A DNA stretch of 64,000 nucleotides, from positions 248,001 to 312,000 of the forward strand of contig JADJBU010000002.1 in NCBI GenBank assembly GCA_016703605.1, read 5' to 3'. This document shows, in pieces, positions 60,225 to 64,000 of the stretch. Under the pieces are notes generated by a model that had not been told where the DNA came from, searched no databases, and was given only the letters and a program-made list of their open reading frames with translations. A program made the position numbers and the translations under genes. Within the stretch, counting starts at the first letter, position 1. Every line of letters starts with the position of its first letter. This DNA is from Candidatus Villigracilis adiacens (GTDB lineage Bacteria > Chloroflexota > Anaerolineae > Anaerolineales > Villigracilaceae).

Positions 60225-61314
60225 AGCGGCGTTGAATCAAAAATGGAGCGAGACCGCCGAAGAAGTCAACGTGACCACTTCGTATTTTGGCGTGGAGGAA
60301 GCCGAGCGGCGCGTGCGGGCGTTGCGTTCCCCCGTGCGGACGCTGCCTCATCTGCATCTGCGGCTTGGCTCCGAAAAACGCTCCGGCGACCTGGTGGTCC
60401 GCACGAAGGAATTGCAGGTCGGTTTCCCGGATAAGTTTTTATTCAAGTCGCCGGATATTGAATTACGCAGGCAGGACTGCGCCGCGTTGATCGGTCCGAA
60501 CGGGGCGGGCAAGTCCACGTTTTTGAAGACGATTCTCGGTCAACTCGAGCCGCTGGCAGGTGAAGTGATTCTGGGTTCGAGTTTGCACATCGGCTACTTC
60601 GCGCAGGCGCACGAGGGACTCGACCCTGAGAATTCTCTTTTGCAGGAGATTGACTCGGTCAGACCGAACTGGCTGCCGGGGCAGATCCGCGATTATCTCG
60701 GTAAGTACCTCTTCAGCGGCGACGACGTGTATAAAAAAGTTTCCATGCTCTCCGGCGGCGAACGCGGACGGCTGGCGCTATCCAAACTGGCGTTGCAGGA
60801 TACGAACCTGTTATTGCTCGACGAGCCGACAAATCATTTGGACATCCCTTCGCAGGAAGTCCTGGAATCAGTTTTGGAGGATTACAAAGGCACGATCCTT
60901 TTGATCACCCACGACCGCTACCTGGTGGATGCGGTTGCGACTCAAATCTGGGAGATTGATACGGAGGAGGCGCACCTAACCGCTTTCAAGGGAACGTACT
61001 CTGAATTGCGAGCCGAGCGCGAGCAGAGGGAGTATGAGGCGTTTATGGCGGCGAATCAGTCGAAGGGTCAAAAGTTGAAGGTTGAAGGTCGAAAATTAAA
61101 GGCTGATGCGAAAGATGAAAGAAGAAAGATAGCGCAACTACAGGAGTTGGAGAATAGAATCGCTGAGCTGGAATCTACGCTGGCGAATTTGGGGGCGCAG
61201 TTGGAGAGTCCCATGGTGAAGCCGGGGGAGGTGGCGAAGATCGGCAGTGAGTACAACCGCGTCCAAGCCGAGATGGATGAGAAACTGGCAGAGTGGGAAC
61301 GGATGCAGGGGTAG
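60196..61314 (+). CDS. ABC-F ATPase, C-terminal part (frameshifted)
   Basis: The second half of the same ABC-F protein, in the +1 frame. The family sequence can be followed back to about 60180 (RLSRVVQAVEQIGFEAAL), so the true protein spans 59316-61314. The second ABC has GPNGAGKSTFLKTI, LSGGERGRLALSKLAL and LLLDEPTNHLDIPSQ. The C-terminal coiled-coil includes a low-complexity stretch (SKGQKLKVEGRKLKADAK) that looks derived from a dispersed AAAGTTGAAGG repeat. Its last codons (EWERMQG) are echoed at 61964-61979. Confidence 0.88.
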   Translation: MQAVEQIGFEAALNQKWSETAEEVNVTTSYFGVEEAERRVRALRSPVRTLPHLHLRLGSEKRSGDLVVRTKELQVGFPDKFLFKSPDIELRRQDCAALIGPNGAGKSTFLKTILGQLEPLAGEVILGSSLHIGYFAQAHEGLDPENSLLQEIDSVRPNWLPGQIRDYLGKYLFSGDDVYKKVSMLSGGERGRLALSKLALQDTNLLLLDEPTNHLDIPSQEVLESVLEDYKGTILLITHDRYLVDAVATQIWEIDTEEAHLTAFKGTYSELRAEREQREYEAFMAANQSKGQKLKVEGRKLKADAKDERRKIAQLQELENRIAELESTLANLGAQLESPMVKPGEVAKIGSEYNRVQAEMDEKLAEWERMQG

Positions 61315-61345
61315 AAGAATGTATAATTGCCTCAAGAGGTGAGCA

Positions 61346-61552
61346 ATGAAAAGGAATTTTGTCGAACGCAGGGGCAAATTGCAGGATATGGACAGGTCGT
61401 TTGACCTGAAGTTCTGGCAGTCCCAGCCGCCCAAGGCGCGCTTCGACGCTGTTTGGGAAATGATCGTCCATGCCATGAAAGTGAAGGGACACGATGTTCG
61501 TCAACTCCGACTTCAGCGATCTGTTACGAATTTTCAACGAGCATGGCGTTAA
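61346..61552 (+). CDS. Small partner protein of the nucleotidyltransferase cassette
   Basis: 68 residues starting MKRNFVERRGKLQDMDRSFD. The core DRSFDLKFWQSQPPKARFDAVWE is the kind of sequence often found next to such nucleotidyltransferases. It is basic and probably helical. It has GAGGTG before the ATG and overlaps the next gene by 59 bp, so the pair is cotranslated. It could be an antitoxin or binding partner, which is an inference from context. Confidence 0.65.
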   Translation: MKRNFVERRGKLQDMDRSFDLKFWQSQPPKARFDAVWEMIVHAMKVKGHDVRQLRLQRSVTNFQRAWR

Positions 61553-61943
61553 GTATCTGGTCGTAGGCGGATATGCGGTCGTGCAATACGCTGAGCCGCG
61601 ATATACCAAAGACCTCGATGTGCTCATTGCGACCGATGAAAAAAACGCGGAAGCAGTCTACAATGCTTTGCGTGAGTTTGGCGCTCCGTTGGCTGGATTG
61701 ACCTCCAAGGATTTTGCCGAGGACGGTTTTTTCTTTCAAATGGGCGTACCGCCCATAAGAGTGGATGTCATCATGGGTATTCCGGGGGTGAATTTTGGAG
61801 AATGTTGGAATAGGCGTGTTGAGGTGGATTTCGAAGGCTTGAATGTCATCTTTATTTCCAAGCAGGATTTGATCGTTTCCAAACAAGCGGCGGGAAGACC
61901 CCAGGGTTTGATTGACGCTGACTTATTATCGAAAGGGAAATGA
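61494..61943 (+). CDS. Nucleotidyltransferase-fold protein (cassette gene 2)
   Basis: 149 residues starting MFVNSDFSDLLRIFNEHGVKY. The nucleotidyltransferase signature LVVGGYAVVQYAEPRYTKDL has the GG pair, followed by DVLIAT with the acidic pair DLDV. A third acidic motif lies in IRVDVIMGIPG. The C-terminus IFISKQDLIVSKQAAGRPQG resembles that of the DUF6036/AbiEii-like families. It differs from cassette gene 1 in length and details. It lies between copies of the ABC-F 3' end. Confidence 0.78.
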   Translation: MFVNSDFSDLLRIFNEHGVKYLVVGGYAVVQYAEPRYTKDLDVLIATDEKNAEAVYNALREFGAPLAGLTSKDFAEDGFFFQMGVPPIRVDVIMGIPGVNFGECWNRRVEVDFEGLNVIFISKQDLIVSKQAAGRPQGLIDADLLSKGK

Positions 61944-61986
61944 ATCCCATTAAGCCTCCGGCATGGGAACGGATGCAGGAATAAAC

Positions 61987-62078
61987 ATGCCCACCTATAT
62001 TGACCTCAGTCACACCATCCACGATGGGCTGGTCATCTACAAGGGACTGCCCGCCGCCATTGTTTGCGACTTTCTCAC
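61987..62078 (+). pseudogene. 5' remnant of a cyclase/kynurenine-formamidase-family gene
   Basis: From ATG 61987 the frame reads MPTYIDLSHTIHDGLVIYKG and then LPAAIVCDF. This is the conserved N-terminus of the cyclase family (metal-dependent formamidases). After about 30 residues it runs into a terminator hairpin and is meaningless. The start has no good ribosome-binding site left, as the cassette's right repeat ends 7 bp before it. The rest of the gene is missing. Confidence 0.6.
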
Positions 62079-62119
62079 TAAAGCGTGCCGCAATCTGATG
62101 CTTGCGGCACGCTTTTTTA
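62079..62119. terminator. Strong bidirectional terminator hairpin before rhomboid
   Basis: AAAGCGTGCCGCAA and TTGCGGCACGCTTT form a near-perfect stem of about 14 bp, with T-runs outside on both sides (A-rich TAAA on the left, TTTTTT on the right). It ends the leftward rhomboid gene. Confidence 0.9.
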
Positions 62120-62905
62120 AAACATTCTCCACACAGCGAGACCGCCAAAGATAAGAAGGATAAGCAATACCCCCGTTATGATCTCGCGCGGCTCGCGTTC
62201 GTCCCGCAGGGATAATTCCGGCGGAAGACCGATTGCCATCCACTTCGGTCCGGCGAACCAGGCGAACATCGCCCCGCCGAGCAGCCCGCCGATATGCCCC
62301 CAGGTGTCGATGTTCGGCGCAAGCCCGAGGAAAAGGTTGATGGCGATGATGAAGACCGCGTTCGAGATCGCCGAACGCGCATGGGCGCCGAATAATTCTC
62401 GGTTCTGGTAAAAGAAGACCGCTTCGGCGGCGATCAACCCGAAGACCGCGGTGGATGCGCCCACGGAATATCCCTGCGTGAAGAGATAGGAAAGCACATT
62501 CCCTGCAAACGCGCCGAGGAAGTACATTGCGAGAAAACGCCCATGCCCGAAGTGACGTTCCAGTAAGGTTCCCACTGAAAGCAGGGCGTACATGTTGAAA
62601 AAAATATGAACAAGCGAACCGTGCAGGAAGACCGGCGTGATCAGCCGCCAGACCTGCCCCGCATCTATGGCTTCGCTGATGCGCGCTCCCCAGTAGGTGA
62701 TGAAGTCTATACCGTAGACGGAATCGCCGACCAGGGCCGTCCCCAGCATTTGCAGGATGTAGACGAATACGGTGAAGCCGATCAGCCCATAGGTGACGAT
62801 GGGCGGCAGGGTGGGCATCCGCACGTAGACGGGCTGCCGGGTTGGAAAAGGTTCGGGTTGAGAATCAAGCCCCGGGTCGGGAAATGAAGCGGGGGGTTGG
62901 GTCAC
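62117..62905 (-). CDS. Rhomboid-family intramembrane serine protease
   Basis: 262 residues with about six transmembrane helices and a polar N-terminus (about 1-30). VFLHGSLVHIFFNMYALLSVG has the oxyanion-region HN pair. The catalytic Ser is in SVGASTAVFG, a GAST variant of GxSG, and the catalytic His is in GHIGGLLGG. The family cleaves membrane proteins. It starts in the gmk stop (4-bp overlap). Confidence 0.92.
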   Translation of the reverse strand: MTQPPASFPDPGLDSQPEPFPTRQPVYVRMPTLPPIVTYGLIGFTVFVYILQMLGTALVGDSVYGIDFITYWGARISEAIDAGQVWRLITPVFLHGSLVHIFFNMYALLSVGTLLERHFGHGRFLAMYFLGAFAGNVLSYLFTQGYSVGASTAVFGLIAAEAVFFYQNRELFGAHARSAISNAVFIIAINLFLGLAPNIDTWGHIGGLLGGAMFAWFAGPKWMAIGLPPELSLRDEREPREIITGVLLILLIFGGLAVWRMF

Positions 62906-63516
62906 AGAGTTACCTTGCGATGGTGTACTCTCAAATGTTCGGCGGCGATCACCGCGCGGACTTTGTCCACGGTTTCGTCGAGGTGAAATTCCTGGTTGGC
63001 GATCACGTAGTCGAAGGCGTCGAGACGCATGAGTTCCTTGCGGGCGGTGGCGATGCGCAGGGAGAGGGCGTCGGCTGATTCGGTCTTGCGTTCGCGCAGG
63101 CGGCGTTCGAGTTCCTCTTCGCTTTCGCAGGTGATGAAGATCAGCAGCGCATCGGGTGCAAGTTTGCGGACGGTTTCGGCGCCCTGCACGTCCACGCGCA
63201 TGACGACATCTTTATTGCTGGCGAATGCCGAGCGCACTTGTTCCTTGGGGATGCCCTTGTAGTCGCCGTAGACGATGGCGTATTCGATCAGTTCGTTCGC
63301 TTCGATCATGCGCGCAAACTCGTCTTTGGAGACGAAGAAGTAATCGACCCCGTGGACTTCGTTTTCGCGCCGGTCGCGGGTGGTGGCGGTGACGACGAAA
63401 TGAAAGGGCAGTTCGCGTTCTTTCATGCGCTGGACAATGGAATCCTTGCCCACGCCGGAGGGACCGGAGATGACGATGAGCAAAGGGTTCGGTTTGCGGA
63501 GGTCGAATTCGGACAT
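62902..63516 (-). CDS. gmk: Guanylate kinase
   Basis: 204 residues. P-loop GPSGVGKDSIVQRM is at about residues 18-31. ATTRDRRENEVHGVDYFFVS is the GMP-binding segment, and IVYGDYKGIPKEQVRSAF, MRVDVQGAETVR and SEEELERRLRER follow. It makes GDP from GMP. It starts MSEFDLRKPNPLLIVISG, and precedes the rhomboid gene with a 4-bp overlap. Confidence 0.96.
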   Translation of the reverse strand: MSEFDLRKPNPLLIVISGPSGVGKDSIVQRMKERELPFHFVVTATTRDRRENEVHGVDYFFVSKDEFARMIEANELIEYAIVYGDYKGIPKEQVRSAFASNKDVVMRVDVQGAETVRKLAPDALLIFITCESEEELERRLRERKTESADALSLRIATARKELMRLDAFDYVIANQEFHLDETVDKVRAVIAAEHLRVHHRKVTL

Positions 63517-63550
63517 GCGGGCAATTGTACCAAACGCCTTCCGGCATTTC

Positions 63551-63580
63551 GGAGTCCAACGACTCCCGTCGTTGGACTCC
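63551..63580. repeat. CCAACG-family palindrome between gmk and the zinc-ribbon gene
   Basis: GGAGTCCAACGAC (63551-63563) and GTCGTTGGACTCC (63568-63580) form a perfect 13-bp stem with loop TCCC. It matches the copies at 36191, 36812 and 45493 in layout. Confidence 0.85.
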
Positions 63581-63609
63581 CGGGCTGCGATTCAAGTTAA
63601 AATAGCGGT

Positions 63610-63993
63610 ATGCCCACGTATGATTTCATTTGCAACGTCTGTGAAGACCGCTTCGATGTTTTCCTAACCTATGCCGAATATGGGAAGACCGTCGTCCACT
63701 GCGCCCACTGCAACAGCGCGGATGTGCGCCGCCGAATGACGAAGGTGCGCATCGCCAAAACGGAGGAGGGGCGGATGGAATCGCTGGCGGAAAACTTCGG
63801 CGGGTTTGAGGGGTTGGAGGAAAATCCAGCCGAACTGGGGCGGATGATGAAAAAGATGGGCAGGGAGATGGGGGAGGAATTGCCTGCAGGGTTCGATGAA
63901 GTGGTGGACCGGCTGGAGGCGGGTCAAAGCCCGGAGGAGATCGAATCGGCGCTGCCAGACTTGAACGGAGACGAAACAACGACGGGGGAATAA
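63610..63993 (+). CDS. FmdB-family zinc-ribbon protein
   Basis: 127 residues starting MPTYDFICNVCEDRFDVFLT. The FmdB zinc ribbon is formed by CNVC and CAHC within the first 40 residues, followed by NSADVRRRMTKVRIAKTEEG. The C-terminal half is acidic and glycine-rich (EGLEENPAELGRMMKKMGRE and the DEVVDRLEAGQSPEEIE motif), of unknown role. It is probably regulatory. The gene is complete and close to the window edge. Confidence 0.85.
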   Translation: MPTYDFICNVCEDRFDVFLTYAEYGKTVVHCAHCNSADVRRRMTKVRIAKTEEGRMESLAENFGGFEGLEENPAELGRMMKKMGREMGEELPAGFDEVVDRLEAGQSPEEIESALPDLNGDETTTGE

Positions 63994-64000
63994 CTGCATT

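Larger units (their letters stand above)
61294..61979 (+). repeat. Direct repeat pair flanking a second nucleotidyltransferase cassette
   Basis: TGGGAACGGATGCAGG occurs at 61294-61309 (3' end of the ABC-F gene) and 61964-61979. In frame both read WERMQ and end one residue later (GGG TAG and GAA TAA). The 670-bp interval carries the genes 61346-61552 and 61494-61943 and a TATAAT at 61322. Confidence 0.8.

Overview
The window reads as chromosomal DNA of a bacterium from the phylum Chloroflexota, most likely class Anaerolineae. This is inferred from overall protein character, moderately high GC, alanine/threonine/proline-rich lipoproteins, the polyphosphate cluster ppx-CHAD-sixA-ppk1, and the many short dispersed palindromes between genes. 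No 16S rRNA or other formal marker is present. About 60 protein genes, one tRNA and no CRISPR array were found. Most of the window is housekeeping and accessory metabolism, with no prophage or transposase.

Layout. 0-17 kb is a phosphate region. It holds a leftward polyphosphate operon (ppx, CHAD, sixA, ppk1), a GT-B-like protein, a 35-residue membrane peptide, a PHP phosphoesterase, surE and manA. The high-affinity phosphate operon pstS-pstC-pstA-pstB-arsC-phoU follows. Four promoters here carry TTAAC-like hexamers repeated at exactly 11 bp, which look like PhoP boxes. pstS is a near-perfect internal duplication. 16-26 kb: a nicotinate phosphoribosyltransferase, a MaoC hydratase, a GH63-like glycosidase, a GT39 membrane glycosyltransferase, a phytol-kinase-like protein, and a class A penicillin-binding protein whose catalytic motifs are all degenerate. 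26-33 kb: an alpha/beta hydrolase, then a nucleoside salvage unit (ribokinase, nucleoside hydrolase, and ECF transporter S, T, A and A').

33-46 kb: a secreted cysteine-rich protein, a beta-propeller lipoprotein, a B12-binding mutase subunit with MeaB, a GNAT, prs, mutM, a coiled-coil protein with a nucleotidyltransferase cassette at its 3' end, and a NarL-type two-component pair. 46-54 kb: a redoxin, a cNMP-binding/PH-domain membrane protein, def, recF, tRNA-Val, a SpoIIAA-like protein, folP and a zinc-ribbon protein. 54-64 kb: 5-oxoprolinase genes pxpA and pxpC-pxpB with a RlmD-type methyltransferase, a sortase, a frameshifted ABC-F ATPase followed by a second nucleotidyltransferase cassette, a cyclase remnant, rhomboid, gmk and an FmdB-type zinc ribbon.

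The most unusual pattern is shared by the two nucleotidyltransferase cassettes (about 41.1-41.8 kb and 61.3-62.0 kb). Each sits directly after a host gene, carries its own TATAAT-like promoter, and is followed by a second copy of that host gene's 3' coding end. In the first case the 47-bp repeat differs only by three synonymous changes. This suggests a small mobile module that enters at gene 3' ends and leaves the host reading frame intact, with no recombinase visible.
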